Shown: positions 7,518 to 14,772 of the stretch, one piece after another
How positions within the stretch are numbered: the stretch's first letter is position 1
Layout of the letters: each line of letters starts with the position of its first letter
Source: a virus
DNA: 34,059 nucleotides
IMG/VR virus record: IMGVR_UViG_3300050132_000154
Location: 1 to 34,059 of that record
Direction: 5' to 3' (one strand)
The notes under the pieces: generated by a model
What the model was told of the DNA's origin: nothing
Seen by the model: only the letters and a program-made list of their open reading frames with translations
The model's database searches: none
Translations under genes and position numbers: made by a program

Positions 7518-7699
7518 TTTCTTAGTTTATAAAGTGATTTCATTTTATCTGACAATTTATCGTAAAAAGGTTGATCTATTACGATACCAATTGAACCCAA
7601 AAGAAGTATAATATCATTTGAATCTTTGATATTATCAAAATTTGGCTCAAACGTGTCTGGTATTTTAAGAAAATTTGGAACTTGAATTCTGTTACTCAT
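7514..7699 (-). CDS. Hypothetical protein (61 aa)
   Basis: It starts MSNRIQVPNFLKIPDTF and ends SDKMKSLYKLRK, with a central hydrophobic helix (DIILLLGSIGIVI). No family is recognised. Coupled through ATGA to the HTH-like gene that follows. Confidence 0.5.
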   Translation of the reverse strand: MSNRIQVPNFLKIPDTFEPNFDNIKDSNDIILLLGSIGIVIDQPFYDKLSDKMKSLYKLRK

Positions 7700-7710
7700 A
7701 TTGTTTTATT

Positions 7711-7970
7711 TTAATTTTCGTTTCTAATGTGCATTTCACAACCAGAATGTTCATCCCAGTCTGAATGTGCTATTGGTGTCTCGCCGTCAATTGATACCAT
7801 GCAAATCCATCCCATTGTGAATTACCACACCTGCATCCTTCTGGTTGTGGTAATTCCTTCGGATATGGAGTACAACAATGATAAAAGTCTTCAAAATGAA
7901 ACTTACAATTACAGCAACAATCACCATTGCCGAGTATTGATTCTTTACAGTCTTTGCTCATATCTTTCAT
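7711..7970 (-). pseudogene. Frameshifted Cys-rich (zinc-binding-like) protein
   Basis: The open frame from 7970 carries clustered Cys (GDCCCNCKFHFEDFYHCC, then GCRCGN) and stops early at 7770. After the codons for NSQWD, near 7795-7805, the overlapping frame continues as WICMVSIDGETPIAHSDWD and then EHSGCEMHIRNEN to a TAA at 7711. The SDxDEHSxCEMH ending fits small Cys-rich phage proteins, so the intact gene probably spans both frames. The junction near CAATGGGATGG looks like the loss of one base. It may be a true pseudogene, a sequencing error or a frameshift site; sequence alone cannot decide. Confidence 0.6.
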
Positions 7971-8133
7971 AGTGTTTTTTTGAATAAAACCCTTTTAATA
8001 TTTCCTTTGCACTATTTACCTGTTTTGAAAAATCAACAGTGTGCCTCTTTGAATAACCTATTTCGGCATTATTGATAAATACTTTTGCTATCTTACCCTT
8101 TAATTCTGGTATTGATCTTATTTTAGTTGCCAT
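7945..8133 (-). CDS. Small basic hypothetical protein (62 aa)
   Basis: It starts MATKIRSIPELKGKIAKV and ends KKHYERYEQRL, with pI clearly basic. It is the first gene of the cargo operon, behind an A-rich leader (AAACCAAAACACAAA) and a -7 box at 8158-8165. It overlaps the Cys-rich frame by 26 bases. Function unknown. Confidence 0.6.
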   Translation of the reverse strand: MATKIRSIPELKGKIAKVFINNAEIGYSKRHTVDFSKQVNSAKEILKGFYSKKHYERYEQRL

Positions 8134-8157
8134 TTTGTGTTTTGGTTTAAGTGTTCA

Positions 8158-8165
8158 CAAAGATA
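8158..8165 (-). promoter_or_regulatory. -7 box upstream of the cargo operon
   Basis: On the minus strand TATCTTTG matches TAnnTTTG 25 bases before the start codon at 8133. No TTG box is seen at the expected distance, so strength is uncertain. Confidence 0.5.
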
Positions 8166-8212
8166 CACATAATTGTGTAATAATTTACATTTATTTAAAA
8201 AATAAATAAAAA

Positions 8213-8241
8213 AAAGAGAATAACTCTAAGCTACTCTCTTT
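8213..8241 (-). terminator. Terminator of the tRNA-tmRNA unit
   Basis: On the minus strand AAAGAGAGTA pairs with TATTCTCTTT (10 bp, one G-U) around GCTTAGAGT and runs into a long T-rich tract (TTTTTTTT then TTATTT). It defines the 3' end of the noncoding transcript. One arm overlaps the helix that closes the tag reading frame (8228-8235), so the two folds exclude each other. Confidence 0.75.
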
Positions 8242-8249
8242 AATCGAAG

Positions 8250-8294
8250 TTAAGCTGCTGCTTTTACCTCTGGATTTAATTGATAAACGTTGCC
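8250..8294 (-). other. tmRNA tag reading frame
   Basis: Codons from the GGC resume codon read GNVYQLNPEVKAAA followed by TAA. Upstream TAACC-GGC resembles the TAGTC-GCA/GGC context before the resume codon of known tmRNAs. The small nonpolar AAA end fits a ClpXP-type degradation signal. A helix AAGCTACT (8313-8306) / AGTAGCTT (8235-8228) closes the region. The exact resume codon is inferred. Confidence 0.7.
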
Positions 8295-8357
8295 GGTTAG
8301 GCGATAGTAGCTTCTTTATGTTTCCCTTTCCAATGCAATCGAAAGCCTTACAGCCCC

Positions 8358-8425
8358 TAGTATTAATATTGTGAGCAAGCGATCATTAATCATTCTTGCT
8401 CTATCCACAGCCAATATGGACTAAG
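8358..8425 (-). other. Intervening segment of the permuted tmRNA
   Basis: These 68 bases lie between the 3' acceptor half and G1 of the 5' half, and would be excised. They fold on themselves: GAGCAAG/CTTGCTC (7 bp) inside ATATTG/CAATAT (6 bp). No start codon or protein frame is evident. Confidence 0.65.
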
Positions 8426-8502
8426 TGGAGCTGCTCCCATCGAAGGGAGGTCTTACACTAAAACCAGAAATCTCACTACCATTATTTTAAAGAACTTATT
8501 TG

Positions 8503-8576
8503 TTGCGTGAGACAGGATTCGAACCTGCGATCTCCAGCTTATGAGACTGGCGTGTTTACCACTGCACTACCCCGCA
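8503..8576 (-). tRNA. tRNA with CAU anticodon (elongator Met or Ile2)
   Basis: The minus-strand cloverleaf has acceptor TGCGGGG, T8-A9, D-arm GTG...CAC, anticodon arm CCAGT-CTCATAA-GCTGG, 5-nt variable loop and T-arm GCAGG-TTCGAAT-CCTGT. The acceptor 3' side has an extra base (CTCACGCA), best fitted with a bulged A, then discriminator A; CCA is not encoded. The anticodon stem lacks the three G-C pairs of initiator tRNA. It is 22 bases upstream of the tmRNA and shares its promoter. Confidence 0.85.
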
Positions 8577-8587
8577 ATTTGATGTCA

Positions 8588-8595
8588 CAAATATA
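8588..8595 (-). promoter_or_regulatory. -7 box of the tRNA-tmRNA promoter
   Basis: On the minus strand TATATTTG ends 11 bases before the tRNA 5' end, so initiation would fall only a few bases upstream of the mature tRNA. The -33 region is weak. This gives a noncoding transcript from about 8580 to 8213. Confidence 0.65.
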
Positions 8596-8629
8596 GTGTA
8601 TTTTAATGAACTATTTACATTTTATTAAA

Positions 8630-9601
8630 TTATTTTTTATAATATTTTGGATTATACTTCAAAAAATACGGTAAATGTTTGGCTCTGTCGATCTTATCTT
8701 TGTTGTCTCGCACCCAGTCAGTAAATCCAATCGGTAAAGACTTAACATCGTTTTTGCTAGGGACATTAATGTCCTGACCAGATAGTAACAGTTCTTGTGT
8801 TTGGTTAAATTCGTCGGGAGTTAGTAAAACACTTGTAGAGAGACAGAAGCACCGAGGATGCCACCCAATGAACATAAAGTCTTTAGGGTAAAAACCTACC
8901 ATGTGATCACATATATCCTGGATGCTATGGTCAGGTGACAAACTTACTTCAATACCACGAACAAAATCTAAATTCTGTCTACGTTCATAATCAGATACCC
9001 TATAAGCATTGTTAACCTGTTCAGATATGATTCTTTGCGTATTTTTATAACTCGACCGATAGATAACTTGCCCGGGATTTACCAGTTTACCATATTTCTT
9101 GTTTATCTCAGCTTCTTTAGCTTTTTTAAACAATGTGTCTGGCTTATTTAGATACGATTTAACAGACTTATCGATCTCATTGGTAGAAAGACCTGTTTTA
9201 AGCCCGATAGCTACTGATAGCTCTATCTCCTGCTTAAATTGGCGTATTGTTCGGGTTAAACTGTCTGTAATATCTTTACTGGATTGAAATGATTTTAACG
9301 CTGCATCGTTTTGATCGTAATACTTTGGATTTCCTGATTTACCAACGACAGAATTAACCAGTTTATCATTGGATTTATTCGATTCTAACCACGCAAAGCC
9401 AATACCTGTCACAATAACCAGTTTTAAGTCATCATACATCCTTTGCAATATCGAATTGACTTTTTTATTGATCGTTGGATAACGTGAATAAATGAAATTA
9501 TCGTCTTTTACGTTATTTGTCAGACGTGTTATCTCATCAATATACTTTTGGTATATCTTTTGGTTATCTGATAGGTATTTTAATGAGTAGTCGGTTGGCA
9601 T
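8630..9601 (-). CDS. Phage head morphogenesis protein (SPP1 gp7 / Mu F-like)
   Basis: The product is 323 aa. The N-terminal two thirds are helical and charged. Near residues 200-260 come NAYRVSDYERRQNLDFVRG, a segment with DHSIQDICDHMVGFY, and then WHPRCFCLSTSVLL. The Cys/His pattern C...M.GFY...WHPRCxC is diagnostic of the gp7/MuF minor head family, whose members enter the prohead with the portal and affect DNA packaging or ejection. It is downstream of the portal and the methylase. It is longer than the conserved domain alone, with no toxin domain visible at the C-terminus. Confidence 0.8.
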   Translation of the reverse strand: MPTDYSLKYLSDNQKIYQKYIDEITRLTNNVKDDNFIYSRYPTINKKVNSILQRMYDDLKLVIVTGIGFAWLESNKSNDKLVNSVVGKSGNPKYYDQNDAALKSFQSSKDITDSLTRTIRQFKQEIELSVAIGLKTGLSTNEIDKSVKSYLNKPDTLFKKAKEAEINKKYGKLVNPGQVIYRSSYKNTQRIISEQVNNAYRVSDYERRQNLDFVRGIEVSLSPDHSIQDICDHMVGFYPKDFMFIGWHPRCFCLSTSVLLTPDEFNQTQELLLSGQDINVPSKNDVKSLPIGFTDWVRDNKDKIDRAKHLPYFLKYNPKYYKK

Positions 9602-9603
9602 GA

Positions 9604-10377
9604 TTAAAATAATTTTAATGTTAATTCGTAGTTTGTTATTAATATTTCAGTCCTACGATTTTTTATATTATTCCTTTCTCCTATCGTGATAACATTTAGC
9701 CCTCTTTCTTTTGCTTGATTTAATATAAAATCATTATCAAATTCACTCATAGCGAACATACACTTACTGTTTTGTAGGATATCAAATAAATCTGTGCTAT
9801 CCTGATATGTGAATGAACTTGAATAATTATCATTTGTATTTAAATAGGGAGGATCTGCATATATTAGTGTTTTTGCCTCGTCATTCCTTCCATCGTCTTG
9901 AAATGAAATATTTTTAATAAACTTTCTAAAATCTGAGTTTGCAAATTGAACACCAAATAAACGTTTTTGGGTAAGTTCTAAATTACTGGAAAAGTTTTCA
10001 GGATATTCGTTTTTTATTCCCGTAAATCTCATTTTGTGACCGGCTCCCAAATATGTGAAATTGCTTAAAAAAATAAATCTTAATGCTTTTTGTATTGGTT
10101 CAGTCTCTTCGTTTTTTTTCCAATATTCCAATAAGTCTGAATGTATAGGCATTATTTGAAATGCTTCATTTAATTCTTGTTTATTGTTTATTACAACCTG
10201 AAACAAATTAAACACATCACTATCAACATCATTAACGATATTATAATTAGCCTTTGGTTTGTTAAAAAACATACCGCCAGCACCAAAAAAAGGCTCTATG
10301 TAAATTCTATGCGGTGGAAAATATTCCTGAATATCTTTTGCAATTTTGTTTTTGTTTCCTAATCTTCTTAATATCAT
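9604..10377 (-). CDS. DNA adenine-N6 methyltransferase (Dam / D12 class)
   Basis: The product is 257 aa, close to the usual 260-280. Residue 4 onward, RRLGNKNKIAKDI, matches the N-terminal 'GgKxxl' SAM-binding region. EPFFGAGGMFFN near residues 32-43 is motif I, and YADPPYL near residue 172 is the catalytic DPPY motif. It methylates adenine in a short DNA site. No restriction partner is adjacent, so protection of phage DNA from host restriction or control of packaging/replication is likely. It has its own promoter (10394-10424) although it sits inside the head operon. The target site cannot be read from sequence. Confidence 0.9.
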   Translation of the reverse strand: MILRRLGNKNKIAKDIQEYFPPHRIYIEPFFGAGGMFFNKPKANYNIVNDVDSDVFNLFQVVINNKQELNEAFQIMPIHSDLLEYWKKNEETEPIQKALRFIFLSNFTYLGAGHKMRFTGIKNEYPENFSSNLELTQKRLFGVQFANSDFRKFIKNISFQDDGRNDEAKTLIYADPPYLNTNDNYSSSFTYQDSTDLFDILQNSKCMFAMSEFDNDFILNQAKERGLNVITIGERNNIKNRRTEILITNYELTLKLF

Positions 10378-10393
10378 TTTGTTTTAGTTTCCG

Positions 10394-10424
10394 CAAAGAT
10401 AGTTAACATTTAAACACAAAGCAA
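10394..10424 (-). promoter_or_regulatory. Promoter of the adenine methylase
   Basis: On the minus strand TTGC, 19 bases, TATCTTTG ends 17 bases before the start codon. Both boxes match the Bacteroidetes consensus. Confidence 0.8.
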
Positions 10425-10433
10425 GAACAATCT

Positions 10434-10721
10434 TTATTTATTTTGAATTATTTTTATTTCTGGTTTCATTCCTAAATTAGGACAATATCCACCATAAGAA
10501 GGATTGCTTAAGTCCGAAAACTCTATGTTTGTTCCAAGACTACTAAAATGACCTTGAAAATTTGATTTATCTTCATTGACTTCCGCTTCTGGGAATTGTG
10601 GCGGCAAACCTGTTATTTCGTCAATAATCATTTTACCGTTACAAACTTCGCATTTCAATATTTGACCGAAATTATTCATTAAAGTTCCGGTTCCGTTACA
10701 AATTGGACATTTTTGATACAT
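10434..10721 (-). CDS. Small zinc-ribbon protein (DnaJ central-domain-like)
   Basis: The start at 10721 (MYQKCPICNGTGTLMNN) is preferred because an A-rich leader precedes it; longer frames overlap the previous gene. Two motifs, CPICNGTG and CEVCNG, resemble the CxxCxGxG repeats that bind zinc in DnaJ. The rest is acidic and low-complexity. It probably binds protein or RNA through one zinc site. It lies between the portal-proximal gene and the methylase; its role is unknown. Confidence 0.6.
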   Translation of the reverse strand: MYQKCPICNGTGTLMNNFGQILKCEVCNGKMIIDEITGLPPQFPEAEVNEDKSNFQGHFSSLGTNIEFSDLSNPSYGGYCPNLGMKPEIKIIQNK

Positions 10722-10884
10722 GGTTTTTGGTTTTAAATTGTTCTTTGGTTTCTGAAAACTGTTTTTGAATATTAGCAATTATCTTATCGCTTATTTCATC
10801 GGCTATTCTGTTTCTTTCTTTTTCCAATGCAATAAGCTCATTGTATTCTGTAAATGATACGATTTTACCCTTATAGACTATCAT
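10696..10884 (-). CDS. Small coiled-coil protein (62 aa)
   Basis: The likely start at 10884 reads MIVYKGKIVSFTEYNEL, one base after the portal stop codon. The middle, LIALEKERNRIADEISDKII, is a charged amphipathic helix. It overlaps the zinc-ribbon gene by 26 bases. No family recognised. Its position right after the portal may point to a virion or assembly role. Confidence 0.55.
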   Translation of the reverse strand: MIVYKGKIVSFTEYNELIALEKERNRIADEISDKIIANIQKQFSETKEQFKTKNHVSKMSNL

Positions 10885-10885
10885 T

Positions 10886-12322
10886 TTATGGTAGTGTTGG
10901 ATTAAATACATTCACAGCAGCAGCGGCTTGTGTCTCTTTCTCGATCTGAATATAATCAGCAGCAGGATCATTGCTTAAACCTGCTAACTTAACAGATTGC
11001 AAATGTGATACAACAGGCATATTACCATTGGCAGAAACAAGCATTTGAACAGTTGCAGATTCGTCATTAATTATGAATGGTGTTATTTCACTATCAATTT
11101 CTAAATCGTTTATGGTACTTTTCCATGCCGTATTCATAGTTCCAAGGAATGCACAAATAACACTCAACTCCCTTTGAATAGCCTTTATAAACTCAGTCGA
11201 TTCATCACCTACTTTCAAATGTGGATCAATAAGCATCCATTTACGCGCTTCACCGGATACCTGACCCATGCCTTTGATGTTCTCAAATGAAAGGTCTGGT
11301 AATTGTAAACCTGCCCAGTAACTCTTTGCCAGTGTCTCAAATTGGAATTTAACAGCTTCGGCTGACTGATTCCATGTTACATATTCAGCCCCTCCATTTG
11401 CATCCGGCGTGGTAAACACTTTATTAGCCTCCCCCTTTGTTGGTGCTCCATCAAGTTCGCCGTGTATGATAAGTACCGGGGCTGCATGATAAGCTATTAT
11501 TTCACCATTGTTAGACAATAGCTTCTCCATCTCATGAACATTCCCGCTTACCCTGTTACCTTTATTGTCAGCATCCTCCCAGATAGGTTTTAACCTGTAT
11601 TGATAGACAATAGGGATCTTACCAATGGCATTAACCACTTCGCTTTCAATCCCCCATAATCCTGTGTCCTGCGATAACACGTATTTTCTTATCTTGTCAG
11701 CAGTCCAGCAGTCAAAACGGGTCTCCTGTAAAGTTCCATTAAAATAAATGTAATATTGTCTCGAAAATGCAATAAGGTCACGGGTATCGCTAAACAACGG
11801 ATATAATTCATCGCCATAAGCCGGGGAGAATACAGCAGAACCAAGTTTGAACTTACTTTTAAACCCATACTTTTGATTATCCGCTTCGTATGTGTACCAA
11901 AGTGTTGCTATCTCGCATTGTGATTCTACAAACTTACAGCGTTCTTTATTAAGTGCATTCCAGTGATTGAACTTTAACACCTTTTGAACCGCTTCAAACT
12001 GTTTTTTGCTTGTGTCATCCTCAACTTCTAAAACATTGTTAACCGGTATAGCAAACATGAATTGTGCCATACGTGAAGCCGCTAACTTTTGCAGACTTAA
12101 CGCTATTCGTGTACGTGGCTCGTATCTGATTAACTCTTCATTCTCGTTGTATATTGGCTTATCCGGGAAATGTATTGTATCCGTGATAATCTGATGCAAT
12201 GAAGGCTCGTAACTTTTCTCTAAGTCCTGCCATGAAGGTATGGCTATTGTCTTATATTTCAGGTCTTTTATAATGTCTTCAATCAGTCTGTCAGGTGCAA
12301 ATATTTCCTCAAGGTTTTTCAT
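10886..12322 (-). CDS. Portal protein
   Basis: The start at 12322 (MKNLEEIFAPDRLIEDI) is chosen over an in-frame ATG at 12391, which lies upstream of the -7 box and overlaps a terminator. The protein is 478 aa. It has an early helical part (RIALSLQKLAASRMAQFMFA), a central beta-rich crown/stem (IGKIPIVYQYRLKPIWED), the segment GQVSGEARKWMLIDPHLKV, and an acidic C-terminus, resembling SPP1 gp6-type portals. Portals form the dodecameric ring through which terminase packs DNA and to which the adaptor binds. Size and the order small terminase, large terminase, portal support this. Confidence 0.8.
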   Translation of the reverse strand: MKNLEEIFAPDRLIEDIIKDLKYKTIAIPSWQDLEKSYEPSLHQIITDTIHFPDKPIYNENEELIRYEPRTRIALSLQKLAASRMAQFMFAIPVNNVLEVEDDTSKKQFEAVQKVLKFNHWNALNKERCKFVESQCEIATLWYTYEADNQKYGFKSKFKLGSAVFSPAYGDELYPLFSDTRDLIAFSRQYYIYFNGTLQETRFDCWTADKIRKYVLSQDTGLWGIESEVVNAIGKIPIVYQYRLKPIWEDADNKGNRVSGNVHEMEKLLSNNGEIIAYHAAPVLIIHGELDGAPTKGEANKVFTTPDANGGAEYVTWNQSAEAVKFQFETLAKSYWAGLQLPDLSFENIKGMGQVSGEARKWMLIDPHLKVGDESTEFIKAIQRELSVICAFLGTMNTAWKSTINDLEIDSEITPFIINDESATVQMLVSANGNMPVVSHLQSVKLAGLSNDPAADYIQIEKETQAAAAVNVFNPTLP

Positions 12323-12338
12323 GTTGTTAATTTTTGTA

Positions 12339-12346
12339 CAAATATA
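12339..12346 (-). promoter_or_regulatory. -7 box upstream of portal
   Basis: TATATTTG on the minus strand, 17 bases before the portal start and after the terminator at 12381-12406. A TTG lies about 22 bases upstream, slightly longer than ideal. Confidence 0.55.
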
Positions 12347-12380
12347 TACAATTTTACACAAAAAATGACAATGCAATAAA

Positions 12381-12406
12381 AAAGCCCTCAAAATAATGAG
12401 AGCTTT
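12381..12406 (-). terminator. Intrinsic terminator before portal
   Basis: On the minus strand AAAGCTCTC pairs with GAGGGCTTT (one G-U), followed by TTTATTG. It sits 13 bases after the stop of the 142-aa gene, isolating that gene from the portal unit. Confidence 0.75.
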
Positions 12407-12418
12407 TAGTATTGTTTT

Positions 12419-12847
12419 TTAATCTTCGTCTTCGTCCTGAAAATCTTTAATATCTGGGTTGCTTTTCCAGCGGTCGATTTTACCATTTTCATCAATTTGC
12501 ATGATGATATAATCACCGTACGATTCATGATACAAATCTAATATTTCAGGAACGTAATCCTGTTTAATTGATAAAATAGTATTCCCGTTTTCGTCTTTCA
12601 AAAAATAGTTACCATCATCACAAATTTTGTAATGAATATCAGCCTTTACTCCTTTAGCCCAGTTTGTAATTATCCCGGTCTCAATGTCAATAAGTGGGCA
12701 CCAGCGTTCATCTTCCTTGCATGGGATTAGTGAACCATCTTCATCTTCTACTCCATTAACGGTTGCATCTTCCCAGTACCGTACACCTGCATCAACTTGC
12801 AATGTTTTAATTTCTACTTCTGTTTTGATTTTAATTGTAGCTTTCAT
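12419..12847 (-). CDS. Acidic hypothetical protein (142 aa)
   Basis: It starts MKATIKIKTEVEIKTLQV. It has an N-terminal beta hairpin, then RYWEDATVNGVEDEDG, CKEDERWCPLIDIETG and CDDGNYFLKDENGN, ending in a run of Asp/Glu (FQDEDED). The WCPxIDxExGxIxNW pattern recurs in small proteins of Bacteroidota phages, but I know no function. It is a single-gene unit with a good promoter and a terminator. Confidence 0.65.
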   Translation of the reverse strand: MKATIKIKTEVEIKTLQVDAGVRYWEDATVNGVEDEDGSLIPCKEDERWCPLIDIETGIITNWAKGVKADIHYKICDDGNYFLKDENGNTILSIKQDYVPEILDLYHESYGDYIIMQIDENGKIDRWKSNPDIKDFQDEDED

Positions 12848-12874
12848 AGTTTTGGTTTTAATTGGTTAATCCGA

Positions 12875-12906
12875 CAAAGATAGTTTATTTTTCTACACAA
12901 AACAAA
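12875..12906 (-). promoter_or_regulatory. Promoter of the 142-aa acidic protein gene
   Basis: Minus strand: TTTG (12906-12903), 20 bases, TATCTTTG (12882-12875). An A-rich leader with AAAACCAAAAC precedes the start codon. Confidence 0.75.
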
Positions 12907-12907
12907 T

Positions 12908-13297
12908 TTATTTTAAGTCCAATGTTAACACTGTTAATTTATCCTCTCTTTTAATTAAAAATCCAATGTCTTTAAGCCCCCACTTATATATTTCCCTCCT
13001 TCTTTTATCCGTCCATCCTAGTGCTAATCTCGTTTTTTTATGTTTATCAGAATTAAGAATAAAATCTTTAATACATTCTTTTGCCCATAAAAGAGACTTT
13101 AGTCCGTCTTTACCTGTCTGTGTATTATATTGAAACCCTTTCTTTCTTTTGCCCATCCAAAAAACAATCCACCATACATCAGTATCACTATATTTATTCA
13201 AATAAAAAGTAAGGTCTAATATTTGACCGCTTTCATTTTTGGTTTTATAAATAACAGTTTCATCATTTCTGTTAATTGTCTTTGATATTGAATACAT
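12908..13297 (-). CDS. Basic hypothetical protein (129 aa)
   Basis: It starts MYSISKTINRNDETV. Strands (DLTFYLNKYSD, VWWIVFWMG) are followed by a Lys/Arg-rich half (KKTRLALGWTDKRRREIYK) and the end LTVLTLDLK. It could be a small nucleic-acid-binding protein. It sits between large terminase and portal behind its own promoter, with no clear terminator. Not assigned to any family. Confidence 0.6.
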   Translation of the reverse strand: MYSISKTINRNDETVIYKTKNESGQILDLTFYLNKYSDTDVWWIVFWMGKRKKGFQYNTQTGKDGLKSLLWAKECIKDFILNSDKHKKTRLALGWTDKRRREIYKWGLKDIGFLIKREDKLTVLTLDLK

Positions 13298-13317
13298 TAT
13301 GTTTTGTTTTTAGTTCA

Positions 13318-13348
13318 CAAAAGTACACAATTAAAACACGGAATGCAA
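13318..13348 (-). promoter_or_regulatory. Promoter of the 129-aa protein gene
   Basis: Minus strand: TTGC, 19 bases, TACTTTTG, 21 bases before the start codon. It lies just after the large terminase stop. Confidence 0.75.
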
Positions 13349-13356
13349 ATTTATTT

Positions 13357-14547
13357 TTATCTGAATCCGCTCATGATATGATTCATGTTAACCTTTTTGC
13401 GATTCTTGCCAAGTACCTCATTAAGAACGACATAACGGACTGCATCAATAATGTGGTTATTAATGTCAACCGGAATGTTTAACCATTTACCGTCCTTGTC
13501 TTGTTGGTAAACGTAATTACTAAACTCTTTGATGGCATTAAACGAACGTCTTGTTATCTTTATGTTATATTCGTTCATCTTATCAATTCCGGCATTAACA
13601 GACCCGGCTGGCTTTGAGACTGCATGAATGTTTAATCCTGCATTATGTATTTCATCTATCATTCTAGGATCGGCACATTCAGAAATGATCTTTAACTCTT
13701 TTGCATTAGATTTAAGCATGTGAATGATTTCACCTGTCAACATCTTTGTACGATAACAAAACTCATCAATGTAGATATCCTGTTCATATATAGCAACCTC
13801 TGCCATTGCTGTAGGATCATTACTATAACCATAATCCACACAACCACGCCTCCACTTAATCCATTCCGGGATCTTATCAACGATCTCAAAACGTTCAAAG
13901 ATACGCCCTTCAATCACTGCCCGGAGTCCTAATCCGTAAACAGTCCAAAGTGACTTATTTTTATCCTTTAGCTTTTCAATATCATCAATGATCTTTTGCT
14001 CAAGAAATGGATTGTCTTTATAGGTGCTAATAAAATGCAACGTATCACAGTCGTTATTTACGCCCTCTATCCAGTGATCTTCACTAAATGAAGGGTTATA
14101 GTCAATGATAGAAAATAAGCTGGTACGCATCACTAATTGCTGCCATTCAAGCTCATTTAGTTCATTGGCTTCATTAACGAATAGTATTTGGCGTTTACGA
14201 CCTCTGATCTTTTGCTCGTTATCGGTACTAAAAAACTCAATCCAGGAACCATTGCTAAAACGATATATTAACTCAGTCTTATTAAATTGCTTATCATCCC
14301 AAATATCGAGCTTCATCATGATCTCTTTGAAGTCAATCAAAATACTACCTTTCAGGGCTGGCAGTGTTTTACGAACAATAGATAAACGGGTTTCTTTATG
14401 CTGTAAACAGTGTAATACTAAGTAAATCAGTATATTATAACTTTTGGCACTTCTTGAACTTCCTTGGCACGATATAACAGTCTTACCCTCTTTTATGCCA
14501 TTGGTCACGCTGTTAAAAACCTTTTCGGCTACTTGTAATTTGCTCAT
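13357..14547 (-). CDS. terL: Terminase large subunit
   Basis: The product is 396 aa. CQGSSRSAKSYNILIYL at residues 24-40 contains the Walker A variant GSSRSAKS. ILFVNEANELNELEW near 140-154 is the Walker B and catalytic Glu region. YNPSFSEDHWIEG follows, and the C-terminal nuclease domain holds CVDYGYSNDPTA, SECADPRMIDEI and INNHIIDAVRYVV, whose Asp residues would bind two metals. This is the Terminase_3-type ATPase-nuclease that pumps DNA through the portal and cuts concatemers. The length is normal. Small terminase lies upstream with a 54-aa gene and a 265-base gap between. Confidence 0.92.
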   Translation of the reverse strand: MSKLQVAEKVFNSVTNGIKEGKTVISCQGSSRSAKSYNILIYLVLHCLQHKETRLSIVRKTLPALKGSILIDFKEIMMKLDIWDDKQFNKTELIYRFSNGSWIEFFSTDNEQKIRGRKRQILFVNEANELNELEWQQLVMRTSLFSIIDYNPSFSEDHWIEGVNNDCDTLHFISTYKDNPFLEQKIIDDIEKLKDKNKSLWTVYGLGLRAVIEGRIFERFEIVDKIPEWIKWRRGCVDYGYSNDPTAMAEVAIYEQDIYIDEFCYRTKMLTGEIIHMLKSNAKELKIISECADPRMIDEIHNAGLNIHAVSKPAGSVNAGIDKMNEYNIKITRRSFNAIKEFSNYVYQQDKDGKWLNIPVDINNHIIDAVRYVVLNEVLGKNRKKVNMNHIMSGFR

Positions 14548-14561
14548 TGTGTAATTTTGAA

Positions 14562-14569
14562 CAAATATA
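14562..14569 (-). promoter_or_regulatory. -7 box upstream of large terminase
   Basis: TATATTTG on the minus strand, 14 bases before the start codon. No convincing -33 box is visible. The 265-base gap upstream shows no gene. Confidence 0.5.
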
Positions 14570-14772
14570 CTACATAATTATAAATTATGATCTATTTACT
14601 ATTGTGTACATTTATTAACTGTTTTATCATTTATTCTTTATTTATGTATATCGTTGTTAATCAATTCAATACTAATATAAACAAAAATAGCCAGATTTAA
14701 ACATTTTACCGTTTTAATCTAACTATCTGATTATTAGTTAACAATATGTCCCTTAGAATCGACTGTGTTAAA

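Larger units (their letters stand above)
8213..8480 (-). ncRNA. ssrA: Circularly permuted (two-piece) tmRNA, phage-encoded
   Basis: Read on the minus strand, the T-arm and 3' acceptor half precede the 5' half. The T-arm is CTCCC-TTCGAT-GGGAG (8449-8434). The 3' acceptor CAGCTCC (8433-8427) with discriminator A8426 pairs over 7 bp with GGGGCTG (8357-8351, one G-U). After GGGGCTG comes a D-loop with GGCTTTCGA, as in tmRNA. P2 forms between TTGCATTGGAA (8338-8328) and TTTTAGTGTAA (8463-8453), 11 bp with G-U pairs, extended by GGAAA/TTTCT. A tag frame ends in AAA-stop. tmRNA with SmpB rescues stalled ribosomes and tags their products for proteolysis. In permuted forms the intervening piece is removed and the two RNAs pair through P1/P2. 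Oddities: a 6-nt T-loop, no encoded CCA (ACTT follows), and few visible pseudoknots. Ends are approximate. Confidence 0.85.

Noticed and set aside
12323-12391. N-terminal extension of the portal frame starting at 12391
   Set aside because: It overlaps the -7 box and part of the terminator upstream, and its Cys/aromatic-rich sequence is unlike a portal start; the ATG at 12322 fits better.
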